Positions 27,029 through 35,628 of a stretch of 64,000 nt of DNA are shown in pieces (position 1 is the stretch's first letter; every line of letters begins with the position of its first letter). Both the position numbers and the translations under genes were made by a program. This DNA comes from Aridibaculum aurantiacum (lineage in GTDB: Bacteria; Bacteroidota; Bacteroidia; Chitinophagales; Chitinophagaceae). The notes below the pieces were generated by a model that saw only the letters and a program-made list of their open reading frames with translations, did no database searches and was not told the origin of the DNA. The stretch lies in the NCBI RefSeq assembly GCF_017355875.1, contig NZ_JAFEWC010000003.1, positions 67,001 to 131,000 of the forward strand. Direction: 5' to 3'.

Positions 27029-27580
27029 ATGCCATACACATCGCTTGCAGTATTCTGCGGATCACAAAAAGGTAATAACCCTGTTTATGTTCAACATGCA
27101 CAGGAGCTAGGAGCTTTTATGGGGAAGAACAATATCACCCTGATATATGGCGGTGGCAGTAAGGGACTGATGGGCGCAGTGGCCGATGCAGTAATGGGTG
27201 AAGGAGGAAAAGTAATGGGTATCATTCCAGAGATACTGATTGGATGGGAACACCAACATACAGGCATTACAGACCTTCAGATAGTGCAGGATATGCACAG
27301 CCGCAAAAAGATAATGTATGACTTGTGTGATGCAGCCATCATTTTACCTGGCGGCTTTGGTACCCTTGATGAACTTTTTGAAATGCTGACATGGAATACG
27401 CTTAAGATCCATGAGAAAAAAGTAATCCTGCTTAATTCAGCAGGATTTTATGATCACTTGATTGCGCATATTAATCAGATGCAGCAAAGCGCGTTTTTGT
27501 ATGAAAACTGGACAGACAGAATCTTAGTTGTGAATTCAGCAGAAGAAGTTATCGACCTCTTCTACCAAAATAAACTGTAA
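27029..27580 (+). CDS. LOG-family protein (TIGR00730, putative cytokinin riboside 5'-monophosphate phosphoribohydrolase)
   Basis: 183 residues. The family hallmarks are the N-terminal VFCGSQKGNNP, IYGGGSKGLMGAVADA, the MHSRKKIM stretch and the PGGFGTLDELFE motif that forms the active site. Such enzymes cleave the N-glycosidic bond of nucleoside monophosphates, releasing ribose 5-phosphate. The physiological substrate in this organism is unknown. Its 3' end overlaps the convergent outer-membrane protein gene by 32 bp. Confidence 0.92.
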   Translation: MPYTSLAVFCGSQKGNNPVYVQHAQELGAFMGKNNITLIYGGGSKGLMGAVADAVMGEGGKVMGIIPEILIGWEHQHTGITDLQIVQDMHSRKKIMYDLCDAAIILPGGFGTLDELFEMLTWNTLKIHEKKVILLNSAGFYDHLIAHINQMQQSAFLYENWTDRILVVNSAEEVIDLFYQNKL

Positions 27581-28163
27581 AGCCTGCACGTATTATTGGC
27601 TGAGAGATCCTGCGTTGTCCTTCCACCATTATATAAGGTGAATGTTCATTTTTAGTAACATCAAAAAGTATGGTAGTAAAGAAAGAAGATTGACCTACCA
27701 CTCTTTGGCCATAACCTGCACCTACCAATAAACTAGGCGCACCAACTCCAAAAGTTTCGCGGAAACCTGTAGAAATCTGCTCCACATTTCCTGATATACG
27801 GTTGTACTCGTACTGTGCCTGCAGGTGGATCATACTGATTGGGAAGATCTTTACAAAAGGTCCACCACCATATGTCCACGAACGCTGCCTTAGTTCCGAG
27901 CCATACCAGTTGTACCGCTGCGAGCTATAGATAATATTGGTTGTGATACCTGCATCTAACCATTGGGTAAGGCTATAGCCGATCTGCGGATTACCTCCTA
28001 CGGCAAAGCTACCTGCGCCAAATCCTACATTGATACTTCCGCCGGCAAAAAGCCTGTTCTTATCAAAGCCTCTCCTTTCATCATCTTCATTATCTCGTTG
28101 GGCAATTGCCGGAAGTGTAGCAGCTACTAAAAAAAGCACAAGTAGGTGTTTTAGTCTTTTCAT
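27549..28163 (-). CDS. Outer-membrane beta-barrel protein
   Basis: 204 residues. Signal peptide (LLVLFLVAATLPAIAQ), a short acidic linker, then alternating amphipathic strands rich in Gly and Tyr (GGSINVGFGAGSFAVGG, LLVGAGYGQRVVG). The last strand ends in an aromatic-containing IRAGFTVYFGRRGR, near the usual C-terminal barrel signature but with three basic residues after it. About eight strands are expected. Function unknown. Its last 32 bp lie inside the 3' end of the LOG gene on the other strand. Confidence 0.78.
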   Translation of the reverse strand: MKRLKHLLVLFLVAATLPAIAQRDNEDDERRGFDKNRLFAGGSINVGFGAGSFAVGGNPQIGYSLTQWLDAGITTNIIYSSQRYNWYGSELRQRSWTYGGGPFVKIFPISMIHLQAQYEYNRISGNVEQISTGFRETFGVGAPSLLVGAGYGQRVVGQSSFFTTILFDVTKNEHSPYIMVEGQRRISQPIIRAGFTVYFGRRGR

Positions 28164-28222
28164 CTGTGTATGTTGAATAAATCAAAAAAATGAATGAAAG
28201 AAGGGATTTGGGTGCATGCATT

Positions 28223-29635
28223 TTAATCAAAAATCTTACCTGCGTTCAGGATATTATTCGGATCAAAAGCCTTCTTAATCTGGCGCATCAGGTTCAGGTG
28301 CGTTTCGGTAAACACGATATCTAAATATCTTTTTTGAATCAGCCCAATCCCATGTTCCCCGCTAATGGTTCCGCCAAGGCTGTACACCAGGTTGAACAAA
28401 GCGCGAATGCCGGCTATCACTTCCAGGTCGTCCTGGCTATTGGCTGTGCCTTCTTTTTTTATGCGGATGTGAAGGTTTCCATCGCCCGCATGTCCGTAGC
28501 ACACAGCGTGAAAGTTGTATTCTTTTCCCAGCTTTTTTACCCCGTGAATAAGCGCAGGTAATTCTGCTCGTGGTACCACCGTATCTTCTTCTATAGTATA
28601 ACCAGCAAGTTTTACAGCTTCAGCTACACGCCTCCGCATTTTCCATAGCTCAGCCTTTTGTTGTGCATCGTCGGCAAATAATACATCTTCAGCTTCGTAC
28701 TGCAACATAAGCTCGCTGATGGCTTCCATCTCGCTCATCATCACATCCATGTTATTGCCATCCACTTCTATTATCAGGTGGGCAGCTATATCATCGGGAA
28801 TAGGTACAGTGGTATTATTGATAAAATCACTTACAATCTTCAGCGCTTCTACTTCTACTAGCTCAAGCCCACTAGGTGTATAACCTGCTCTGAAGATGGC
28901 ACTCACTGCTTCCCCGGCTTTCTCGAGCGACTTAAAAGGAACGAGCATCAACAGGTCGTACTTTGGCAGGGGAATAAGCTTCAAAACAATCTTCGTAACA
29001 ATGCCTAATGTTCCTTCGCTACCAACAATTAGCTGGGTAAGGTTGTAGCCGGTTGAATTTTTCAGCACATTAGCACCGGTCCATATGATCTCGCCGGTTG
29101 GTAAAACCACCTGCAGGTTCAGTACATAATCTCTTACCACCCCATATTTCACTGCTTTTGGACCACCGCTATTGGCAGAAATATTTCCACCAATGAAACA
29201 ACTGCCGCGGCTACTTGGATCAGGCGGGTAGAACAATCCTTTTTCTTTTACCGCATCCTGAAGTACTTCTGTTATAACGCCAGGTTCTACAGTCACCTGC
29301 AGGTTACGTTCATCAATATGAAGAATGGAATTCAGTCGTTCAGTTGATATTAAAACACCGCCCCTGTTTGGCAATGCACCACCACTTAGCCCTGTGCCTG
29401 CACCCCTGGGAGTTACCGGTATATAATCCTCGTTACACATTTTTAAAATGGCACTTATTTCTTCTGGTGTACGCGGTTTTACTACTACCGAAGGAAGATA
29501 TAGCAGGTGTTCTGTCTGGTCGTGTCCATAGTTTTCTAGGCTTTCTTCATCTGCCAATACATATGGTTCACCTACAATAGACTTCAGCTGTGAAAGATGT
29601 TCAAGGGATAAGGTTGCGTCCGAAACTGCGTTCAT
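28223..29635 (-). CDS. FAD-linked oxidase, GlcD/D-lactate dehydrogenase type
   Basis: 470 residues. N-terminal FAD-binding PCMH domain with VTPRGAGTGLSGGALP and the pyrophosphate-contact stretch PDPSSRGSCFIGGNISANSGG (diagnostic: SCFIGGNISANSGG). The C-terminal cap domain has the metal-ligand motif CYGHAGDGNLH and the terminal GTISGEHGIG. Members oxidise 2-hydroxyacids such as glycolate or D-lactate. No glcE/glcF partners are adjacent, so it probably acts alone. A D-lactate dehydrogenase of the NAD type is about 11 kb away, so a D-lactate pathway is plausible but not shown. Confidence 0.88.
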   Translation of the reverse strand: MNAVSDATLSLEHLSQLKSIVGEPYVLADEESLENYGHDQTEHLLYLPSVVVKPRTPEEISAILKMCNEDYIPVTPRGAGTGLSGGALPNRGGVLISTERLNSILHIDERNLQVTVEPGVITEVLQDAVKEKGLFYPPDPSSRGSCFIGGNISANSGGPKAVKYGVVRDYVLNLQVVLPTGEIIWTGANVLKNSTGYNLTQLIVGSEGTLGIVTKIVLKLIPLPKYDLLMLVPFKSLEKAGEAVSAIFRAGYTPSGLELVEVEALKIVSDFINNTTVPIPDDIAAHLIIEVDGNNMDVMMSEMEAISELMLQYEAEDVLFADDAQQKAELWKMRRRVAEAVKLAGYTIEEDTVVPRAELPALIHGVKKLGKEYNFHAVCYGHAGDGNLHIRIKKEGTANSQDDLEVIAGIRALFNLVYSLGGTISGEHGIGLIQKRYLDIVFTETHLNLMRQIKKAFDPNNILNAGKIFD

Positions 29636-29779
29636 TAATGGTGCTTTGCAACAAAACTCGGAATAAATAGCCAGTTCTTAAAAACTTGCTCCTGTACAAA
29701 AATGCCAATAGATACTAAAGTGGGGGCAAAGCTTTTAAATGTTAAATATTTCTAACAACCATTAGCGGGAGTAACATTC

Positions 29780-29818
29780 TACGAAGTAGATCGTACATTT
29801 GATACGAAATAATTCGTA
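29780..29818 (+). promoter_or_regulatory. Promoter box flanked by two TACGA inverted repeats
   Basis: TACATTTG (29794-29801) matches TAnnTTTG. It is bracketed by TACGA-N6-TCGTA (29780-29795) and TACGAA-ATAA-TTCGTA (29803-29818), whose centres are 23 bp apart, about two helical turns. The arrangement looks like a dimeric regulator binding twice across the promoter of the coiled-coil protein gene that starts at 29842. Confidence 0.45.
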
Positions 29819-29841
29819 ATCAAAATCTCAAACAACTGTAT

Positions 29842-30657
29842 ATGAAACTTCAAAGACACGCCACCAAACTTGTAGTAGCCCTTGTAGTTACTGTAGCCAT
29901 CATTGGTATTTCAGCTTTTGGTCAAAAGGGTGGGAGTAAATCAGACTCCTTTCGAAAAGAGTATTCAACAGGAGAACAAGATACCTCATCACGCCGCCGG
30001 GCTGGTGGAGTTATGGATACTAAAGATCTAGAAAAGCTGGACGAAGCAATGCGGAAGCTGAATGAAGAAATGAAACAACTGGATATTAAACTGGAAAAGC
30101 AGGAGCTTGAAAAAATAAACCAGGAGTTGGATCAGCAACTGAAAAATATAGATGTAGATAAAATAGCGTTGCGTGTAGAAGAAGCATTGAAGAAGATTGA
30201 TTTTGATAAGCTAGAGCATGAAGTAGGGAAAAATATGAGTAAGGCTGATTTTGAGGATATGCAGCAAGAAATAAAAGCAGCCATGACACAACTGAAAGAG
30301 GTAGACATGGTAAAGATGAAAGCTGACCTGCAAAAGGCGAAGCAGGATATTGAAAAGAGCAGGCACCACATAAAAATAGACAGGGAAAAGATACGTGCCG
30401 ACGTAGAGCGATCTATGCAAGGTGCAAGAATAGAAATAGAAAAAGCACGTGAAGAAGCACAAGGAGTGAAAGACTTTGTAAGTGCTCTGGAAGCGGACGG
30501 GCTGCTGCAAAAAGGGAAACCTTATACCATAGAAGTAAAGAACAATGAACTTTTTATAAACGACGTCAAGCAGTCACCAGCCACTTCTGATAAATACAAG
30601 CAGTACTACAAGAAGGGCAATTTCAAAATAGTGAATGACAGGAGTGCGAGGATATAA
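29842..30657 (+). CDS. Exported coiled-coil protein of unknown function
   Basis: 271 residues. A hydrophobic N-terminal segment (LVVALVVTVAIIGISAFGQ) is a signal peptide or anchor. Residues 55-215 are almost purely charged heptads (LEKLDEAMRKLNEEM, IEKSRHHIKIDREKI), so a long coiled coil. A short globular end follows (GKPYTIEVKNNELFINDVKQS to FKIVNDRSARI). The C-terminal piece resembles regions seen in Bacteroidota proteins encoded with ECF sigma/anti-sigma systems, but no such genes are adjacent here. It has its own promoter with inverted repeats. Confidence 0.72.
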   Translation: MKLQRHATKLVVALVVTVAIIGISAFGQKGGSKSDSFRKEYSTGEQDTSSRRRAGGVMDTKDLEKLDEAMRKLNEEMKQLDIKLEKQELEKINQELDQQLKNIDVDKIALRVEEALKKIDFDKLEHEVGKNMSKADFEDMQQEIKAAMTQLKEVDMVKMKADLQKAKQDIEKSRHHIKIDREKIRADVERSMQGARIEIEKAREEAQGVKDFVSALEADGLLQKGKPYTIEVKNNELFINDVKQSPATSDKYKQYYKKGNFKIVNDRSARI

Positions 30658-30721
30658 CAACTCTATATAAAGGAAGCGGGGCTTGTTGCAAACCTTCCAG
30701 CCTTCCAAGTTTTGGGTTTAT

Positions 30722-30758
30722 AATAAAAGAGGTGGATCATTGATCCACCTCTTTTATT
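30722..30758. terminator. Bidirectional terminator
   Basis: An 18-bp perfect inverted repeat (30722-30739 with 30741-30758) with A-run and T-run at its edges, centred between convergent genes ending at 30657 and 30777. Confidence 0.9.
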
Positions 30759-30776
30759 GTAAACAAAGCCTGGTAT

Positions 30777-31817
30777 TTAAAATCTTACAGCAGGACATTT
30801 CAGATCACTATTGGTATTGATCATCCCTTGCTTAATGATTGATATTTCGTAGGCGCCACGTGTTCCGTTGTAAGGGCTAAGGCCTGAAGCAGTAGCATCA
30901 TAGTTGAACGTAAGCCTGTAACCATTTACCTGGAAACCAACCATGGGTATGATGGCATCATTCAACCTGTAGTAGGCGCCCATGATCAACTGCGTGCTTC
31001 CATCGCCGCTAAGATCTCTTTGCGCATTTACACCAGCAACTGTTTCGTAAGCTGTAGCCATTTTACTTACATAAACATTTGGATTTACGATCCACTGTTC
31101 CCCTGCCCTGAAGCTACCGTTGATAAAAGCTGTATACCTTGGTGAAAGCCTTTCATCTGCAACAGATCCATCAAAAAAACTTTCGCGGGGACGATTGATA
31201 TGAGAAGCACTTAAGCCAACATTGAAGTAAGCATTTTCTGTAGGGAAATAAGCATAGTTCAAACCCGCCTGCAGCGTAAAGTAATTCACCTGGTTGTTTA
31301 TGAAACCTTCGCCTGTAGGAACTGTAATATCAAAGAACTTACCGTTCCACTGGTTATCAAATGTAAGTTTAGTGAAGTCCACCCGCTTGTTAACATAGCC
31401 AAGGTTGAAACCAGCACTGAACAAGCTACCTAGCCCCACTGCCTGGTGATAAGCAACTGATCCGAATGCACGTGTGCTGGTAAGGTTGCCGCTACCTGCC
31501 ACATCGCGCATCAAAGCGCCGCCAACGCCCACCCAGCCATCTTCAAACCTGTCGCCAAATAACTGAACATCGCCAAATGCGCTAAAGGTTTTATAGGGGT
31601 TGCTTATAGCAGCCCATTGTGTACGATAGTTTATACCAAAGCGGTAATCTCCATCAGGAGTGAAACCAGTATTGGCAGGATTTACCAATAAAGGCGCATT
31701 AAAGTATTGAGAGAAGTGAAGATCCTGGGCAGTAGCCATAGTGCCTAAAGCCAGCATCCACACGAGCAATTTATATTTTAGAATGTTAGGCATGATCGTC
31801 TTTTTTCTTTTCATCAT
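30777..31817 (-). CDS. PorP/SprF-family type IX secretion outer-membrane protein
   Basis: 346 residues. PorP/SprF proteins sit in the outer membrane and help export or anchor T9SS substrates, often the large protein encoded beside them. Diagnostic is the N-terminal AQDLHFSQYFNAPLLVNPANTGF just after the signal peptide (short form HFSQYFNAPLLVNPA), plus GINYRTQWAAI and beta-barrel strands to the end. The start ATG at 31817 overlaps the stop of the upstream adhesin gene (ATGA); a second start at 31793 gives a tighter signal peptide. The overlap couples the pair. Confidence 0.88.
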   Translation of the reverse strand: MMKRKKTIMPNILKYKLLVWMLALGTMATAQDLHFSQYFNAPLLVNPANTGFTPDGDYRFGINYRTQWAAISNPYKTFSAFGDVQLFGDRFEDGWVGVGGALMRDVAGSGNLTSTRAFGSVAYHQAVGLGSLFSAGFNLGYVNKRVDFTKLTFDNQWNGKFFDITVPTGEGFINNQVNYFTLQAGLNYAYFPTENAYFNVGLSASHINRPRESFFDGSVADERLSPRYTAFINGSFRAGEQWIVNPNVYVSKMATAYETVAGVNAQRDLSGDGSTQLIMGAYYRLNDAIIPMVGFQVNGYRLTFNYDATASGLSPYNGTRGAYEISIIKQGMINTNSDLKCPAVRF

Positions 31818-34800
31818 AATAGGGTAATATCTCCCTTCTTCTGGTATTTCTTTCCATCAGAGAATTCTACATCGAGCACGTAGTGATAAACTTCTTTGGG
31901 TTGCTTAGCGCCTCGGTATGTTCCATCCCAGCCTTCGGTTCTGTTGTTGGTTTGAAATACAACAGTACCCCAACGGTTGTAGATCCTCCAGTTCATTTTT
32001 GCTATACCAAATCCGCGAACAAAAACTTTGTCGTTTACACCGTCACCATTTGGTGTAAATGCATTTGGTACATCCAATAGCGGGATAACGCGTGCCTGTA
32101 TAGGCTGGCATATTGTGTCGCGGCAACCGTATTGATTGATTGCGATCAGGCAAGTCTGGTAGGTGCGTGTTTCATTGAAAATGTGTGAAATTGGATTGGT
32201 GGAAGTAGTTTCCAATACCTCTCCATCACCAAACTCCCACCTATAACTGCTGGCGCCAGTTGAATTATTGAAGAACTCTACCGGAGTGTTCTCTCTTGGT
32301 GGTACAGGTGTGTAAACAAAGGACGCTGTTGGGCTGCCACTTATTACGATCCTAAACCTGAGCGTGTCCGTTACATTACACGTACTATTGTCCGTTGCCA
32401 CCAAAGTGATGTTGTACGTTCCGGGAATAGTATATGTTTTAGTAGGAGATTGTTCAGTAGATGTAGTGCCATCACCAAAGTCCCACTCAAAGCTTTCACC
32501 TCCCTGGGAGTTGTTGTCAAACGTAATGGTATGTGGAGCACAAGCGCTTGAGTCAACATTTCTTACGCTGGCTCTTACATTGGCTGCTATACGTACATTT
32601 TGGATAATGGAATCCGGGGCGTTACAAAAAGCAGTATCCACCACTACCAATTTTACCCTATATGTTCCTGGTCCGGCAAAGGTGTGATTGATAGATGCTG
32701 TACCCGTGGTTACAGGCGGTGTGCCATCATCAAAGAACCATTGGAATGATGTATTGGTAAATGGCCTGCCTGTAGCAGATGTAGATGTATTGTTGAACTG
32801 GTAAGTAGTAGAAGCACAGCCACCTACTTTGCTAAAGTTGAAATTAGGTGTAGCAATATCCTCTCTTACCCTTATCCATTGGTACGATGTATCAGAGATG
32901 TTGCAGGAGTTGCTGTCGATTGAAATTAGCCGCACCCTGTAGTCGCCTACAGCATTATAGATGTGCTCTACGCTAGGAACAGTAGTAGTTACTTCTGGCG
33001 TATTGTCGCCAAAGTCCCACCTGTACGATTGACCTTCTGCATTCAAGTCTTCAAACCTGACACGCAACGGAACACAGCCTGAACTGTCGCCACGAACACC
33101 GTTGATGGATGATTCAATTGTATTGGCAATACCGGCAAAGTCGAATTCAATTTTTACTGCAGCAAGGTTACAGTTGTTTGATCCATTGGTTGCTGCCCAT
33201 GCCCCGGGTGTAGTAGGAAAACTAGCATTTCTTCCACAGTTGGCGCACAACGATTGGTAGATAATACCTTGCCTGTCGAAGCGGCTTGTACCTCCATCTA
33301 CGTGTTCGCCTGAACCACCAAACTGTCCAAAGAAGCTGCCATATAATTGGCGGGTAGCATTCTTTTCTAAAACAAAGAAATAGAAATCGCTACCATCCGA
33401 AATCCTATCAGCGCGTGGATAGGGTAAAGCATCTTGTGTAGTCTGAAGGCCTGTTGTACCTGAGTTAGGATAAGTGCCTGCTGCATCGTTAATGCTGCCT
33501 CCCCATCCTGAAACGTATACGTTCTCACATCTATCTACCAGCATTGCTGTAGGTGAAAGATTGGGAGTAGGTGAGTTGGTTCCAAACACTGTAGAATATA
33601 CATATCCTGAAAGATCAGGTTGTAGTTTGGAGATAAACTGCTTACCACCTGCCTGGCTAAAAGCTGCATTCAATATTGGCCATGTGCCGGTGGTGGTACC
33701 CATGATGTAGGGGAAGCCCCTGTTGTCGAACTGGATGCCATACAACATATCATTACCGGTAGTGCCTATATAAGTAGTTCGAATAAGAGAAGTACCTGCA
33801 GGATTTACAATTGAAACAAAACCATCCGTAACACCACCCTGGAAACCCGGGTACAGTACACCTGTTTTATCACCCGGTAGGTCGGAAATGCTCGTGGTGT
33901 TGCCGCCAACATACAAGTTGCCGTTTATAGGATGGATAGCAACTACGAAAGCAGCATCATCGCCTGCGCCACCTAAAAAGCTGCTGAAAAGTACATTGTC
34001 AACATTGGGTGTCATTTTGATGACAACCGCGTCTTGCGCGCCTCCAAAAGTTGACTGGAACACGCCTGGCGTAACAGGGAAATTTCCTGACTGAGTATTT
34101 GAAACAAGAATAATATTATTTGATCCATCCAACATGACCTCGCTCCTGGAGTCGTCGCCATAGTTGCGGCGGATGGAAGCAGCACCCAATGGAGGTTCGC
34201 TCTTAGGACGAATATTAACACCGTCTCTTCCTGAACCGCCTATTTTGCGGCTACCTACCAGGTTGGTGCCGCTAGCATTTAGTTTGGTTATGAAAATATC
34301 CCAATCGCCACCTGGGCCTATCACCGGGCCAGTAGTCGGATAATTCGCAGAAGTTGTATTTCCACCAATGACAAGGTTGCCTTGCCCATCTACTATTAAA
34401 CTGGTTGGCTGCTCATTGCCAGTTCCGCCTAAATAAGTACCATATAATCTTTGGGTGCCATTAGCACTAAACTTCATGATACCTATATCGAAACCTGCAA
34501 GTGAGTTACTGGTAGTTCCGCCGCCATAATTTACCTGGTAAGCGCCCGGGCTGGTAGGAAAACCAGAGCCGAACACAATACCGCCGGCGTAAAAAGTTCC
34601 GTCGTTTCCATAGGTAGCTGTATAGCCCCAGTTGTCGGCGGTACTGCCTGAAAAGGTGGAGAAGATCAATACAGGGTCGATGATGAGTGGTTCGTTACGG
34701 TTGTAGTTTTCCACTGCAAATTGAACCTGCTTGCCTGCTACTTTAAAACGACATTTTACTTCTTGTTTTACACCATTGATAACCTGGAACGCATAAGGTG

Positions 34801-35428
34801 CTAGTTCACGCATTTCGCCTACTGAAGTTTTGATGATCAGTTCTTCATTTTTTACAGAAAGACCATCCACACCATCGTATTTCATGGCTATCCTGGCAAG
34901 ATTAGCGCCCTTCTTTACAATGATGTCGTACTTTAATTTTCCTTCAGAAGTGTAATAGCGAACATCTACACCGGGATAAATTTCCTGGTAAGTAATGCCC
35001 TGGTAGATGCGGCAATTGGTTGCCCATTTAGAAGCATCACTTCCAATAAAATAGTTGTTGTAGGTATCGAGAGGTTTGTCGGGAACAATGGTAGGATTGC
35101 CTGCATTTACAAACTGCACCTTGTAAGCATGTGCCCTTACATTCAATTCTTTTTCAGAGGTGGCAGGAGGTGCTTTCCTTGCAGCAGCATGCGAGTGGCC
35201 ATGAAAATATTCACCCACACGTTCCATGTCCTCATCGTTTTCTTTTACTACGGTAAAACCATTTTCTTCTAAAAAGAAACCGCCATTTGCTATTGAACCT
35301 TTAAATTTTACTTTAGAATCCCACTGCCCTTTGTTTTCTATAAATTCCAGGTTTGCATATTGCGCTAAGCTGGTAAATTGGAGACAAATAAAGGCTACGA
35401 CCAGGGCTAATGATACTCGATGTTTCAA
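31814..35428 (-). CDS. Giant secreted PKD/SBBP-repeat protein with T9SS type B (CHU_C) C-terminus
   Basis: 1204 residues. Signal peptide ending SLAQ. The N-terminal third contains LEFIENKGQWDSKVKFKG and YNNYFIGSDASKWATNCRIYQG-like text (short form NYFIGSDASKW), typical of DUF7948/SBBP proteins. A beta-propeller-like run of SBBP repeats follows (GYTATYGNDGTFYAGG, YLGGTGNEQPTSL). Four PKD domains are at about 770-1110, with YRWDFGDN, FEWDFGDGT and YRWEFGDGE. The end is the gliding-motility C-terminal domain: VPNAFTPNGDGVNDKVF, IYNRWGTVVFQT, KKGDITLL. Expected to be exported by T9SS and surface-bound, paired with the PorP/SprF gene just downstream. Confidence 0.9.
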   Translation of the reverse strand: MKHRVSLALVVAFICLQFTSLAQYANLEFIENKGQWDSKVKFKGSIANGGFFLEENGFTVVKENDEDMERVGEYFHGHSHAAARKAPPATSEKELNVRAHAYKVQFVNAGNPTIVPDKPLDTYNNYFIGSDASKWATNCRIYQGITYQEIYPGVDVRYYTSEGKLKYDIIVKKGANLARIAMKYDGVDGLSVKNEELIIKTSVGEMRELAPYAFQVINGVKQEVKCRFKVAGKQVQFAVENYNRNEPLIIDPVLIFSTFSGSTADNWGYTATYGNDGTFYAGGIVFGSGFPTSPGAYQVNYGGGTTSNSLAGFDIGIMKFSANGTQRLYGTYLGGTGNEQPTSLIVDGQGNLVIGGNTTSANYPTTGPVIGPGGDWDIFITKLNASGTNLVGSRKIGGSGRDGVNIRPKSEPPLGAASIRRNYGDDSRSEVMLDGSNNIILVSNTQSGNFPVTPGVFQSTFGGAQDAVVIKMTPNVDNVLFSSFLGGAGDDAAFVVAIHPINGNLYVGGNTTSISDLPGDKTGVLYPGFQGGVTDGFVSIVNPAGTSLIRTTYIGTTGNDMLYGIQFDNRGFPYIMGTTTGTWPILNAAFSQAGGKQFISKLQPDLSGYVYSTVFGTNSPTPNLSPTAMLVDRCENVYVSGWGGSINDAAGTYPNSGTTGLQTTQDALPYPRADRISDGSDFYFFVLEKNATRQLYGSFFGQFGGSGEHVDGGTSRFDRQGIIYQSLCANCGRNASFPTTPGAWAATNGSNNCNLAAVKIEFDFAGIANTIESSINGVRGDSSGCVPLRVRFEDLNAEGQSYRWDFGDNTPEVTTTVPSVEHIYNAVGDYRVRLISIDSNSCNISDTSYQWIRVREDIATPNFNFSKVGGCASTTYQFNNTSTSATGRPFTNTSFQWFFDDGTPPVTTGTASINHTFAGPGTYRVKLVVVDTAFCNAPDSIIQNVRIAANVRASVRNVDSSACAPHTITFDNNSQGGESFEWDFGDGTTSTEQSPTKTYTIPGTYNITLVATDNSTCNVTDTLRFRIVISGSPTASFVYTPVPPRENTPVEFFNNSTGASSYRWEFGDGEVLETTSTNPISHIFNETRTYQTCLIAINQYGCRDTICQPIQARVIPLLDVPNAFTPNGDGVNDKVFVRGFGIAKMNWRIYNRWGTVVFQTNNRTEGWDGTYRGAKQPKEVYHYVLDVEFSDGKKYQKKGDITLL

Positions 35429-35628
35429 GTCGTCTATTTTTTGAAAAGTTACTTTAATATATGGAATAAAGCTACTTACAGATCAGTAGCAGGTATTGTT
35501 AAATCTTCTTGTTCAATTAAACCGGGAGAGGGTTGAAATAAAAGTACTTAGTCTTACCTGAATCAATTTCTTAACATTTAGCGGCTGCGCTTTCAACAAG
35601 AAATACGCTGCCACTTCTTGGTAAATAC

